DNA of 64,000 nt from JAFGHJ01 sp964534175 (lineage in GTDB: Bacteria > Hydrothermota > UBA3072): NCBI GenBank assembly GCA_964534175.1, contig CAZHNS010000006.1:1-64000 (forward strand), read 5' to 3'. The notes below the pieces were generated by a model. The model was not told the origin of the DNA. It was given only the letters and a program-made list of their open reading frames with translations, and ran no database searches. The position numbers and the translations under genes were made by a program. Shown in pieces: positions 31,539 to 41,130 of the stretch (its first letter is position 1; each line of letters starts with the position of its first letter).

Positions 31539-33200
31539 ATGAAGTGGAAATTTAACTTTGAGGAAATGCCGAAAGTTGAGAATTCGGAAGTTTTGATAAA
31601 AAAAATACTTGATAACAGAGGTGTTTCTGATTTTAATTCTTTTTTAAATCCGTCTATTAGCGGCTTGCATGATCCTTTTTTACTCGAAGGGGTCAGTGAG
31701 GGTTGTGAAAAAATTTTAGAGGCGATTAAAAATAATAAAAGTATTTCTATCTTTGGTGATTATGATGTAGACGGTGTGGCTTCGACTGCTTTACTTTTGA
31801 TTGTTTTGCAAAAACTTGGCGCTAAAGTGGATTTTTATATACCTCATCGTCTGGAAGACGGTTATGGTTTGAGTAAATCGGGAATAGATGAACTTAAAAG
31901 AAGGGGAACGGATCTTGTAATTACTGTGGATTGCGGAATAAATGGATCGGAAGAAATTGAATATGCTCGTGAACTTGGGATGGAGTTTATAGTGACGGAT
32001 CATCATTTGCCTGAAAAAGAGAATTCCGCAAAAATTAAAATAGATCCTTTCTTATCAAATTCTTATCCATATAAGGATCTTGCGGGTGTTGGAGTTGCTT
32101 TTAAACTCTGTCAAGGTCTGGCAAAAATGTCTGATCTTTCCGAGAATTTTCTTTTTTGGAATCTTGACCTAGTTGCATTGGGTACTGTTGCGGACATTAT
32201 GCCTCTCACCGGCGAAAATAGGGTTTTTACAGCTTTGGGCCTTAAAATAATGAATGAAAATAGGAGGCCTGGTATCGTATCTTTATTAAATAATTCTCGT
32301 TTTAAAAAGGGGGAAATACAGTCATGGCATATTGCTTTTTTGATAGCTCCCAGGATTAATGCACTCGGAAGATTGGAAGAAGCAAGAGAGGCAGTTAATT
32401 TGTTATGTACCTATAATAAAGTAAAAGCGAATTCTATTGCGGCAAAATTAGAAAAGCATAATATTAGAAGAAAAAGGATCCAAGAAAAGATTTACAGAGA
32501 AGCTTTGAAGTTTTTAAAGTTGGGTGGTTTGGAAGAAAATAAAGGGATCGTTCTTTCGAGTGAAAATTGGCATGAAGGTGTAATCGGTATTGTGGCATCA
32601 AAAATTGTTGAAGAATTTAATAGGCCTGCAATTCTTATAGTAGAAAAAGATGAAGTTTGTCGAGGTTCGGGTAGAAGTATCCCCGGTTTTAATATTACAG
32701 ATTCTTTAAAGAATCTAGACGTATTTTTGGAAAAATTTGGTGGTCATGCTCAGGCTTGCGGTATATCTATTAGAAAGGAAAATATAGATGGTTTTAAAGA
32801 GGCTTTTAACAAGGAAGTTATGAAAATTTCAAAAGACAGAGTAGAGGAGAGAGAGCTTTTAGTAGATTTTCCGCTTTCGATTAATTTTGTCGATGAACCT
32901 TTGGTGAAAGATCTTGAATCCTTAGCTCCTTTCGGTGTAGGTAATCCAAAACCAGTTTTCGCCGCTTTAAATGTTGAGTTGGCTGGTGTGCCAAGTATCG
33001 TTGGAAGAGATCATTTGAAATTTAGCGTTAAAGACGGTAATACATGTATTTCATGTATAGGTTTTTCTCACGGTGATAAATTAGATTTATTAAGGGAGAG
33101 TGAAAAATTTAGTATCGCTTATTCACCATTTATAGACGATTGGAATGGACAAGTCTCGTTAAAAATTCATGATATAAAGAAATTAGAACCTAGTGGTTAG
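31539..33200 (+). CDS. recJ: Single-stranded-DNA-specific exonuclease
   Basis: This 553-residue DHH-family 5'-3' exonuclease acts in recombination and mismatch repair. Metal-binding motifs are intact: DYDVDG at 74-79, DCG at 131-133 and DHH at 154-156. LVALGTVADIMPL, the DHHA1 region (GVIGIVASKIVEEFNRP, GSGRSIPGFNI, FGGHAQACG) and the C-terminal OB fold with LAPFGVGNPKPVF complete the protein. Length is typical. The ATG lies 24 bases after the -10; the ribosome site AAGG is rather distant. Confidence 0.95.
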   Translation: MKWKFNFEEMPKVENSEVLIKKILDNRGVSDFNSFLNPSISGLHDPFLLEGVSEGCEKILEAIKNNKSISIFGDYDVDGVASTALLLIVLQKLGAKVDFYIPHRLEDGYGLSKSGIDELKRRGTDLVITVDCGINGSEEIEYARELGMEFIVTDHHLPEKENSAKIKIDPFLSNSYPYKDLAGVGVAFKLCQGLAKMSDLSENFLFWNLDLVALGTVADIMPLTGENRVFTALGLKIMNENRRPGIVSLLNNSRFKKGEIQSWHIAFLIAPRINALGRLEEAREAVNLLCTYNKVKANSIAAKLEKHNIRRKRIQEKIYREALKFLKLGGLEENKGIVLSSENWHEGVIGIVASKIVEEFNRPAILIVEKDEVCRGSGRSIPGFNITDSLKNLDVFLEKFGGHAQACGISIRKENIDGFKEAFNKEVMKISKDRVEERELLVDFPLSINFVDEPLVKDLESLAPFGVGNPKPVFAALNVELAGVPSIVGRDHLKFSVKDGNTCISCIGFSHGDKLDLLRESEKFSIAYSPFIDDWNGQVSLKIHDIKKLEPSG

Positions 33201-33359
33201 AAGTCAGCATCCCAACCCCCACCCAGTAAAACTGATTGAACCACAAAGCTCACAAAGAACACAAAGATTATATTTGTTGTTTTTGCTAAGACCTAAAACC
33301 CAAGTTCCAAGAACTAATTACCACTCAACTTTACTCTGCTAAAACCCAATAACTAATAC
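33201..33359. repeat. Mosaic repeat between convergent genes
   Basis: The inverted G-rich block TCCCAACCCCCACCC is followed by ACCACAAAGCTCACAAAGAA, CACAAAG, AAGACCTAAAACCCAAGTTC and ATAACTAATACCTAATG. There is no terminator hairpin. Confidence 0.6.
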
Positions 33360-35219
33360 CTAATGTATGATTGATAATTTTATCCTTTCACCGGTTTTGG
33401 TATCAGCAATGAAATATATGCCTGTTTTAACTTTTTTACCCTTTTCATCTGTTAAATCCCAGATATTACTGTTTAATTCTCTTATCTTTCTTCCCGTTAT
33501 ATCGTAAATGAAAGTACCTGAAGAATTAACTTCTACAATACTACCGGGAAGTACAATCTGACTTTTAAATTTGTCTGTCTTATAGTTTAAATCTTCAGTA
33601 ATTCCACTATTGCTGTGGGTCTTTATGATAAGCATCGATAGCGAGCCTGTAGAATGGTAGACCTTGTTAAGTGCGACAACCGTATCTCCTGGTACGTAAA
33701 GGGAATCGCCGTTATTCAAATTTGCATGAAAGATTGGATAATCAGACGAACTTATTATAATGCGCAGTCTATGTCCCGGAAGAAAAGTATAGGCAATATT
33801 CTTGAGCTCTATGGTTACCTCGTAGGTATCGCCCGGAATCATTAGTTCTTCGACTTCGAAAGAATTTCGGAACCTCATTCTCCTGATTCCTCCGCATATT
33901 AACATAGAACGTCCGTCCGGATAGACGTCTGTGAGCCGTACGCTAAAATCAGTATCTTCACAGTTTGACGATACTGATAGTCTTACCTGGCTGTTGCCTG
34001 CAATAGTAAGCGGTTCGCTAAGGACCGGAGTACTGTATAAAAGGACGTCGCTCCTGCTTTCGACTGAGTCGCTCTGGTCGCGTGGTCCTACAATAAGAGA
34101 AGGATTAGATGGGTTGAAACGGTTTCCTCCTATAGAATGACAGGGATTTCGTGGATCATAATAAAACGAATCAGGAGGATTGCTGGTTTCGGGTGGAGTG
34201 TTAGATAGAATACCATTTCCTGAAAGATAAAGTGTATCGGTGCGGTCACTTACAGTATACCAGTCATCTGTTGTTCGCCATTCGTTTTCGCCCATCATGT
34301 AATACCTGAATACCGCTTCTGCTTCGTAACCATTGTTCAGTTCGCGCAGGTAGTGGTCGAATATTCTAAATGATATTTGGCGAAGAGAATCGACTCCGTC
34401 AGGATAGGTCAGTTCTCCCTGCTCAAGCCTTCCCACCTTTCCGTGTGTCCATGGACCGACCATAAATTTGTGCTTATCTCTAACCGAAGGTGCGCTGCTG
34501 TCACGCAGTGCATAAAACATATTAAGCGAAGCATCATCGTTGTGATCATACCACCCAGTAACAAGAAGCATGGGAACACTTATTGAATCCGGATAATTGG
34601 TGGCAATTTCCAAAAGAGCCCAGAATAAATCATACTTGTAGTGTTCGAGAATAAGGTTTTTTGGTATGAAGCCCAGGGAATCTCGCATTACAGTGAGCTC
34701 CTGTATATAATCACCTCCGTAGTAGTAATCTCTATACTTACTTCTGGCATCCGCAACGATTGGTACACAGCATATTAAGTGAGGTGGTTGGTATCTTGCG
34801 GTCATGAACTGGATTACTCCGAGTGCGGATGCACCCCATGTGCCTACCTTACCGTTTGACCAGGGTTTTTCGGCTATCCATTCAACAAGGTCATAACCGT
34901 CAAGACCGCGGTCATAGCCTATTGAATCGGCTGAAGAAGAACCGTAAAATCCCCGCCAGTCAACGACCAAATAATTATAGTTTATACTGTCAAAAGGCAC
35001 CTGACTTTCCGTGAGGCCAATAATGAGTCGATACCAATTTTTATTATAGGGTGTTTGTATGAGTATAGTGGGTTTTGGCGTTAGAGTATCAATCGTATAG
35101 ATATCGGCTGCAAGATATTTACCGTCTCGCATAGGAATAGAAACAGAAATGCAGCTGTATTGTGCAAAAATACCCTGTGAAGATAAAATAAATAATATTA
35201 ATAATCTGAGAATCTTCAT
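33360..35219 (-). CDS. Secreted CocE/NonD-type X-prolyl hydrolase with sorting domain
   Basis: This 619-residue protein has a signal peptide (residues 1-19, ending FAQ) and an alpha/beta-hydrolase of the CocE/X-Pro dipeptidyl-peptidase family. It shows VSIPMRDGKYLAADIY, DWRGFYGSS and the nucleophile Ser131 in GTWGASALG. The acid is in LLVTGWYDHND and the His in VGPWTHGKVG. A jelly-roll C-terminal domain (PGDTYEVTIEL, PGHRLRIIISSSDYP) is followed by a final ~70-residue domain (GTFIYDITGRKIREL, KTGIYFI). That last domain resembles type IX C-terminal sorting domains. An exported acyl or peptide hydrolase is likely; the substrate is unknown. Confidence 0.85.
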   Translation of the reverse strand: MKILRLLILFILSSQGIFAQYSCISVSIPMRDGKYLAADIYTIDTLTPKPTILIQTPYNKNWYRLIIGLTESQVPFDSINYNYLVVDWRGFYGSSSADSIGYDRGLDGYDLVEWIAEKPWSNGKVGTWGASALGVIQFMTARYQPPHLICCVPIVADARSKYRDYYYGGDYIQELTVMRDSLGFIPKNLILEHYKYDLFWALLEIATNYPDSISVPMLLVTGWYDHNDDASLNMFYALRDSSAPSVRDKHKFMVGPWTHGKVGRLEQGELTYPDGVDSLRQISFRIFDHYLRELNNGYEAEAVFRYYMMGENEWRTTDDWYTVSDRTDTLYLSGNGILSNTPPETSNPPDSFYYDPRNPCHSIGGNRFNPSNPSLIVGPRDQSDSVESRSDVLLYSTPVLSEPLTIAGNSQVRLSVSSNCEDTDFSVRLTDVYPDGRSMLICGGIRRMRFRNSFEVEELMIPGDTYEVTIELKNIAYTFLPGHRLRIIISSSDYPIFHANLNNGDSLYVPGDTVVALNKVYHSTGSLSMLIIKTHSNSGITEDLNYKTDKFKSQIVLPGSIVEVNSSGTFIYDITGRKIRELNSNIWDLTDEKGKKVKTGIYFIADTKTGERIKLSIIH

Positions 35220-35267
35220 AATTAATTATTCTGTTTAATATTTTTAAAAGTTAATCTTTGAAAAAAT

Positions 35268-36197
35268 TTAAAAGATCGGACCAAGGAAAATTTCGGTTTT
35301 TGTATGCAATAAAACGCCTAAAATTGCTATCAATACAAAATATATATAAAATATCATTTTCTCGTTAAAAGGTTTTTTGAGGCAAAAATAAAAGCTTGCA
35401 ATTCCAAGAGGTATTGTCGCTATAAAGAGTAGATAGAATCTTAAAATTACAGGTACAAGTAGATAACTTAGAAGCACTAAATAAGAATTTATATATCTTC
35501 CCTTTTCAAGACCAAATATTGTAAATAGAGTTGTTATATTTGTTTTGCCGTCGCCCCGGTAGTCGGCAAGATCACGAAAATTTAACGATAAGAAAAGAGG
35601 GATAAAGATCAATAAGGCAGGTTTGAAAGGGAACGAAATAAAGGGTTTGTAGAAGTCGAAAAGAGCATATCCGGAAATTGCGGTGAGCAGGGCAGCAAAT
35701 GAAAGCATAAATATAGATACAGGATAGAAACGTTTCAGTCTTAGAGGTTTGGATGAATAACAAAAATGAAGTATATGCCCGAATAAAACTATGAGAAATA
35801 ATCTGTAATTTATTATTAATGCGGAAGATATGGAGATTGTAAAGAAGAATAGGCTCAAAAATGTATAATACTTTATTGGAAAAGAATTCGCATTTAAGAT
35901 ACTATTCTTATTTGAGAAATGGTCGGTTTTGATGTCATTAATATCATTTGTAATTACAGAAGTCTGAAAAGAAAAAAAGATCGAAAATAGAAGAAGAATT
36001 GAATTGTAGAAATTAATGGGTTCCTTGAAAATATAGCTTCCGAGTACAATGCCAAAAACAGTAGGAAAAATATAATGGATAGCTATAAGAGGACGGCATG
36101 ATTTAAGCCAGTCCTTTATTAATTGCGGGTTTTTTATTTGTAAAAACAAAAATCCCTCAGAGATAAAAAGAATAAGTATTATTAAAGAAAAAATCAT
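35268..36197 (-). CDS. UbiA-family prenyltransferase
   Basis: This 309-residue polytopic membrane protein carries both Asp-rich motifs of the UbiA superfamily: NDINDIKTD at 84-92 and DLADYRGD at 209-216. These bind the prenyl diphosphate through Mg2+. About nine hydrophobic helices are visible. The acceptor (quinone, lipid or other) cannot be told from sequence. The start overlaps the preceding TPR gene by ATGA. Confidence 0.85.
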   Translation of the reverse strand: MIFSLIILILFISEGFLFLQIKNPQLIKDWLKSCRPLIAIHYIFPTVFGIVLGSYIFKEPINFYNSILLLFSIFFSFQTSVITNDINDIKTDHFSNKNSILNANSFPIKYYTFLSLFFFTISISSALIINYRLFLIVLFGHILHFCYSSKPLRLKRFYPVSIFMLSFAALLTAISGYALFDFYKPFISFPFKPALLIFIPLFLSLNFRDLADYRGDGKTNITTLFTIFGLEKGRYINSYLVLLSYLLVPVILRFYLLFIATIPLGIASFYFCLKKPFNEKMIFYIYFVLIAILGVLLHTKTEIFLGPIF

Positions 36198-38173
36198 TCT
36201 TTTAATACCTTTATTTTTAATTTTGCAGGTAAATAATCGGGGTTGACATACAATGCTTTCTGGTACATCTGTAATGCGTGAGATTTATCTCCTGTTGATT
36301 CATAAATTAGTCCGAGATTATAGTAGGCTTCTTCCTGGTTGGGGTTAATTTTTAAAGATTTAAGGAAAGTTTTTTCGGCTTTTTTATATTCATTCTGTGC
36401 GAGGTATATAACTCCCATATTGTTGTATATAGCATCGTTATTAGGTTCGATTTTCAGGGCTTTTAATAATTGGTTTTTTGCTTCTTCTATTTTTCCCAGT
36501 CTGTAATACGTCATCCCTTTACCTGTAAGCGACGTTGTAGATCTAGGATTATAAACTAACGACTTATTATACATAGACATAGCCTCTTCTAAATTCCCTT
36601 TTCTAAAGTAAAAATCTGCTTTTATCTGGTAAAGTTTATGTTTTGGCGTTCCAAGAGAGTAAGCCTTATTGATGGCTTCGTTCATTTCGTTTTCCATGTC
36701 ACTTCTTGAAGCAATTTGTGCGATTTTAACATAAAATTCTTCCGGGTAGATGCCTTCTTTAATTGCTATTTTATAAATGCTTATAGCTTTTTTGTTTCTC
36801 CCGTTTTGATAGTATGCCTGTCCCAATGACAATAATGTTTCATAGTCGGGATTTTTTATTTTTTCTAATTCCCTTATACCTTCTTCAAGATCTCCTGTAT
36901 TGAGGTAGCATTGTCCTATTCTTTTTTGAGTTTCTCTTTCGTATAAAATAGATTTTGCTTTTAAATATGCAAGTAGAGCTTTTTTATAATCACCATTTAA
37001 AAAGAAAGTCCAACCTGCAAGTTTATTTCCCTTTAGTTCTATGCTTTTATTTTTTATGGGTATTATTGCTTTGAGAGTAGTTTCCTGAAAAATCAATGAG
37101 AATCCGGCTATAAAAAGAGGAAGAATTAAAAGCAGGTTAGATTTTAAGAAGCGTTTTATAATATAAGAAAGCAACATTAAAATTAGGAACATATACCCGA
37201 GGGAAATACCGAATATTATTATCGGTATGGCTAGTAACTGAAATTCGGTTGAATTGATTTGTTTACTTGAAATCCTGTTGATAAATATTACGATGAGAAA
37301 ACTTAGTATAACTGAAAGGTAAAATACCGGAGTTATAGTAAGTAAGGTGTAGTATCTCAATATAAGAAATAAACCATAGATAATTCCTAGAGATACTAAA
37401 AGGATTGTAATAGATGAATTTTTTAGATTAAATACTTTCTTTATTTCATCTCTGTTTTCGATCGATATAACCATTACTCCAGCTAATATGATAAATAGAG
37501 AAAAAATTACAGAATAGTTCTGGCTGTCGACAGGTAATATTCCGCCGGTTAAAACTGCCGTGGGAGTGAGATTTTTAAAGCCTAAATATAGAGGTATTTT
37601 TGCTACAGTATTTGGTAGTACGCTATGGATAAAGATAATCAGGTAAACGATAATTGGGGCTATTATAGACTTGAAATAGTTTTTTGTCTTTATAAAAACA
37701 TAGGAAAAACTCCCGATAAGTACTAAAGAAATTTCCAATCTTTGTCCCCAGCTTGCTTGTAAGAGATCCTTCGTAAAATAGAAAAATTTATGTATTTCTG
37801 TAATTGTTTCGGGACCGGTTAAATACGTTAATTTATAACCGCTCCCCTTTGAAACTACAATATCGATAAGCGGAGCAATAATGATAACCGTCATTCCTAC
37901 AGTCATGGTCTTTGCTATTTTTATGGTATTTTCCTTTGTTAGCAATTTAAGAATTAGAAGAATCCATGTGAATAAGGACAGATAGAATAGCGGAAAGTGT
38001 ACGAATGTCATAAAAAAGGAATGGGATGGAATTATTGAAAAACCCAGAACCTGTTTTCCTTCAAAAGAACTTTCAAGTATATTGCGGGTAAAAATAATAG
38101 AGAAAAGAGTTAAAAAACCTAAAAGTAAAGAAAATTTCTCTTTTTCTATTTTCTGTATTATATCTTTTATCAT
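36194..38173 (-). CDS. Polytopic membrane protein with C-terminal TPR domain
   Basis: This 659-residue protein has an N-terminal half of 10-11 hydrophobic segments without a recognised transporter motif. From about residue 395 there are seven to eight TPR units (GWTFFLNGDYKKALLAYLKA, YNNMGVIYLAQNEYKKAEKT, YYNLGLIYESTGDKSHALQM). The arrangement resembles membrane-anchored TPR proteins that organise glycosylation or secretion, but no function can be assigned. It begins 8 bases from a terminator-like hairpin that belongs to the upstream gene. TAAAAT lies 7 bases before ATG, so it may also be leaderless. Confidence 0.75.
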   Translation of the reverse strand: MIKDIIQKIEKEKFSLLLGFLTLFSIIFTRNILESSFEGKQVLGFSIIPSHSFFMTFVHFPLFYLSLFTWILLILKLLTKENTIKIAKTMTVGMTVIIIAPLIDIVVSKGSGYKLTYLTGPETITEIHKFFYFTKDLLQASWGQRLEISLVLIGSFSYVFIKTKNYFKSIIAPIIVYLIIFIHSVLPNTVAKIPLYLGFKNLTPTAVLTGGILPVDSQNYSVIFSLFIILAGVMVISIENRDEIKKVFNLKNSSITILLVSLGIIYGLFLILRYYTLLTITPVFYLSVILSFLIVIFINRISSKQINSTEFQLLAIPIIIFGISLGYMFLILMLLSYIIKRFLKSNLLLILPLFIAGFSLIFQETTLKAIIPIKNKSIELKGNKLAGWTFFLNGDYKKALLAYLKAKSILYERETQKRIGQCYLNTGDLEEGIRELEKIKNPDYETLLSLGQAYYQNGRNKKAISIYKIAIKEGIYPEEFYVKIAQIASRSDMENEMNEAINKAYSLGTPKHKLYQIKADFYFRKGNLEEAMSMYNKSLVYNPRSTTSLTGKGMTYYRLGKIEEAKNQLLKALKIEPNNDAIYNNMGVIYLAQNEYKKAEKTFLKSLKINPNQEEAYYNLGLIYESTGDKSHALQMYQKALYVNPDYLPAKLKIKVLKE

Positions 38174-38182
38174 TACTTTAAT

Positions 38183-38223
38183 TTTATAAAAAAAAGGGGG
38201 AGAGGAAACTCCCCCTTTTTTTG
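38183..38223 (-). terminator. Terminator downstream of BNR-type gene (bidirectional)
   Basis: The stem AAAAAGGGGGAG (38191-38202) pairs with CTCCCCCTTTTT (38209-38220) around AGGAAA, flanked by A and T runs on both sides. It can end minus-strand transcription from the gene at 38242-39909. Confidence 0.85.
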
Positions 38224-38241
38224 TTTTTTTTTGAACTTTTT

Positions 38242-39909
38242 TTATTTAAGAACAGCCGCCTTTGCTATACCCTTTTGGCCTTTATCGGTTTCTATGACTA
38301 TGTAGTAAATACCCTGCGATAAGTTCTCTGCAGATATGCTTATGGTGTGTTCTCCGCTGTCTTTTTCTCCGCTCTCAAGCGATGAAACTTTCTGCCCCAG
38401 TATGTTTACGAGAGAAATATCGACAGTTGTTTTTTTGAGCAGTGTGTATTTTAACGTGGTTGTTCCTAAAATAACATTGCAGTCGAGACTGCACTCTATT
38501 TGTCCGTTAGAGACGGTAATATCATTATCTTCCTCGAGGCCCGGGGGAACGTTACCCCATGAATCGAAATAGACATTTTCCGAATTTTCTCCGACATAAG
38601 CGACTGCAGGTGTCCCTGCTGATGCAAAAGCCGCGACCGGTCTTGTCGCAACAGCCCCGCTGTCCGCACGGCAGGAATCCAGACTCCATGAATTATCACC
38701 ATCTTCCCAGTAGAAAGACCTGACCCAAAGTTTCCCCGACCAGTTATGAAGACATCTGATGAAGCTAACCTGTGGATTTCTACTTATTGAGTTGTAGGCA
38801 TCGTTAACCGCGATACTCGGCAGGACTTCATTTGAATCCGGTATACTGTTGACCCACGCCGGGCTTGACCAGGTTGCACCTGTATCGGTACTCCAGGACC
38901 AGCGGAGACCCCAATCATCATAGGTGGTGTAAAGGTCCTGTCTTGGCCATATTATCCATGCGTCTCCGGAACCATCGTATGCTGCCGCGATTTGCGGACC
39001 CATCTTTGGAAATGAATCTTCTAATGATATAAGCTCTGACCCATACCAGCTTCCGCCAAAATTGAGACTTCTTCGCGCGTATACGTTATAGTTTTTTTCT
39101 TCTCCAACAGTATCCGGTAAGAAGATAAAAGTTTCATATAATATGTTGTCATTACCGTAAGTTATATCTGGAAAACCCGACCCGCGCCATTGAAGTATAG
39201 TAGGAGCAGACCAGTTCTCTCCCTGGTCTATAGTTCTGCTAAACATTATTTGATCCTCTCCTCTTCCGCCGAGACCCCTGTGATAGGCAACGAAGATAGA
39301 ATAATCATGAAAGCTTCTTCTGTTTGTGCATACGGAGTAATTTTTGACTGAATCGTCCCCTGATACGTACTGCCCGGTTCCTAAAATCGATTCGTCATTG
39401 CTTGTTTTAAATGCCAGGGTGTAAAGTCGATCCTGATTGTGAAGATAACGTACAAAAACGTGATAGGTGCTGTCAGTTCCGTGAACAATTTTTGGTTCGG
39501 TAATATTATCAAAACCGAATCCGATTTCATGTACATATTCCCAGGTTAAACCGTTATCGTTAGACCTGAAAATTCTGACAACTGAATCCGGGCACGCAAC
39601 AACCGCTCTTAGAGTGTCTCCCGCGAAATAATCGACGTCGATCGCGTCATTATCTATACCTAATTCAAGTGCTTCCCAATCGTTGACGTAAACCTGACCA
39701 TCATATATAATTTTGTCATCCGCCCAGCGGATTTGCGCATCATCAGGTTTCTTTACTATTGGATCTGCCGGATCCGCTAAAACTTTTGAGGTTTTTGAAA
39801 AGTCAAAGTGAGAATTGTTTCCATCAGGTGGATTTACAGCTGCTTTTAGAGAGTTAGTAGTAGTTATTACAAATAACATTATAAGAGAAAAACCCAATAA
39901 TTTTTTCAT
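38242..39909 (-). CDS. Secreted BNR/sialidase-fold protein with type IX-like sorting domain
   Basis: This 555-residue protein has a signal peptide (residues 1-23). A long beta-rich region with BNR/Asp-box-like repeats follows (SNDNGLTWEYVHEIG, SRTIDQGENWSAPTIL, STDTGATWSSPAWV), the repeats of sialidase-type propellers. Catalytic residues of a sialidase are not evident. The last ~85 residues (KYTLLKKTTVDISLVNILGQ, SGEHTISISAENLSQGIYYI) form a type IX secretion C-terminal domain. AGGAGG precedes the ATG, with a promoter and a terminator at either end, so it is monocistronic. Confidence 0.8.
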   Translation of the reverse strand: MKKLLGFSLIMLFVITTTNSLKAAVNPPDGNNSHFDFSKTSKVLADPADPIVKKPDDAQIRWADDKIIYDGQVYVNDWEALELGIDNDAIDVDYFAGDTLRAVVACPDSVVRIFRSNDNGLTWEYVHEIGFGFDNITEPKIVHGTDSTYHVFVRYLHNQDRLYTLAFKTSNDESILGTGQYVSGDDSVKNYSVCTNRRSFHDYSIFVAYHRGLGGRGEDQIMFSRTIDQGENWSAPTILQWRGSGFPDITYGNDNILYETFIFLPDTVGEEKNYNVYARRSLNFGGSWYGSELISLEDSFPKMGPQIAAAYDGSGDAWIIWPRQDLYTTYDDWGLRWSWSTDTGATWSSPAWVNSIPDSNEVLPSIAVNDAYNSISRNPQVSFIRCLHNWSGKLWVRSFYWEDGDNSWSLDSCRADSGAVATRPVAAFASAGTPAVAYVGENSENVYFDSWGNVPPGLEEDNDITVSNGQIECSLDCNVILGTTTLKYTLLKKTTVDISLVNILGQKVSSLESGEKDSGEHTISISAENLSQGIYYIVIETDKGQKGIAKAAVLK

Positions 39910-39938
39910 ACAAACCTCCTTTTTTTATGCTATTTAAT

Positions 39939-39966
39939 ATGATATTGATTATTAAAGCTTTGTCAA
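39939..39966 (-). promoter_or_regulatory. Promoter of BNR-type gene
   Basis: On the minus strand: TTGACA (39966-39961), a 16-bp spacer and TATCAT (39944-39939). Confidence 0.6.
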
Positions 39967-40176
39967 GATGCTTTTTTGTAAGATTTATATTGAAATTTAG
40001 TTAAATTTTAGGCAAGATATATTTTATCTGTGTAAATTTATGACTAAATTATTTTTTGTGTGAATGCTTACCTTGACTAATTTCTATAAACTCATAAATT
40101 TGTAGAGAAAAATTATGTTTTTTAGTAAAACTAAAAACAAATTCTTTACTTTAGAATCAATCAAGGGGTGTTGATT

Positions 40177-41130
40177 TTGCTTTATTTTGCTGTATCTTTT
40201 GCAACCAGCTTTCTTTTATCTTTTATGCTTTCAAAAGTAGCCAAGAGAATAGGTTTTGTGGATAAACCAAAGGGAATTAAGGATCATCCAACGCCAACGC
40301 CCTATGGCGGAGGAATTGCGATTTTTCTGGGAACCCTGACTTGCCTTTTTTTTAGTAATGATTGGAAAATATTTGTTTTTGGTTTTTTGGTTTTTCTTCT
40401 TGGCTTTTTAGACGATATACATCCCTATTCCAGATATTTGAAACTTTTATTCCAATCTCTAATAGCTATATTTACTGTGTGGTCGGGAATAAGGTTGGAA
40501 ATTATGATTTTTCCGGAATATCTTAATATAATTTTATCGATAATCTGGATCGTTGGTGTAACAAATGCTTTTAATATAATAGACGTTATGGATGGAATTT
40601 CAGCGGGAGTCGGTTTTTTCGCAGCATCGAGCGTTATTTTTATTTCCCTTTTCGGTATAGGTACATATCCTGCTGTGGCGGCGGCAATAGCAGGGAGCTG
40701 TTTTGGTTTCTTGCCGTTTAATCTGCCCAGGGCGAAGATTTTTATGGGAGATTCAGGAAGTCTTTTTCTCGGATATATGCTTTCCGTTATAGCTATTATA
40801 ACAAGATATACGTCTGCTAACCCTATCGCTATCTTTGTACCTTTGCTTATATTATTCATACCTTTATTTGATACATTTTATGTGGTTATTCTTAGAATAG
40901 CTAAAAAGCAAAATCCTCTGAAAGGTTCACATGACCATTTCGTTTTGAAACTTAAAGCGACAGGTTTGCCCATACCTTCAATAGTCGCTATAATATATCT
41001 TGCTACTATAGCACTTTGCGAGGCAGCTTTTATTATTACGCGTTTAACTGTTACGGGTGCAATAATTTTATATACTATTGCAGCATTAATTTTTGTCTTT
41101 TTCGGTATAATTTTCAGGGGTAAAACTTGA
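40177..41130 (+). CDS. Polyprenyl-phosphate sugar-1-phosphate transferase (GT4, WecA/TagO type)
   Basis: This ~317-residue polytopic enzyme transfers a sugar-1-phosphate from a UDP-sugar to undecaprenyl phosphate. Family motifs are DKPKGIKDHPTPTPYGGGIA, FLLGFLDDIHPYSRYLKLL (Mg2+ Asp pair), NAFNIIDVMDGISAGVG and ARIFMGDSGSLFLGYML-like sequence, and a cytoplasmic KGSHDHFVLKL His loop. TTG 40177 is preferred because AAGGGG lies 8 bases before it; GTG 40168 is too close to that site. It is first of three overlapping genes (40177-43504) and presumably makes the lipid carrier for the glycan. Confidence 0.88.
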   Translation: MLYFAVSFATSFLLSFMLSKVAKRIGFVDKPKGIKDHPTPTPYGGGIAIFLGTLTCLFFSNDWKIFVFGFLVFLLGFLDDIHPYSRYLKLLFQSLIAIFTVWSGIRLEIMIFPEYLNIILSIIWIVGVTNAFNIIDVMDGISAGVGFFAASSVIFISLFGIGTYPAVAAAIAGSCFGFLPFNLPRAKIFMGDSGSLFLGYMLSVIAIITRYTSANPIAIFVPLLILFIPLFDTFYVVILRIAKKQNPLKGSHDHFVLKLKATGLPIPSIVAIIYLATIALCEAAFIITRLTVTGAIILYTIAALIFVFFGIIFRGKT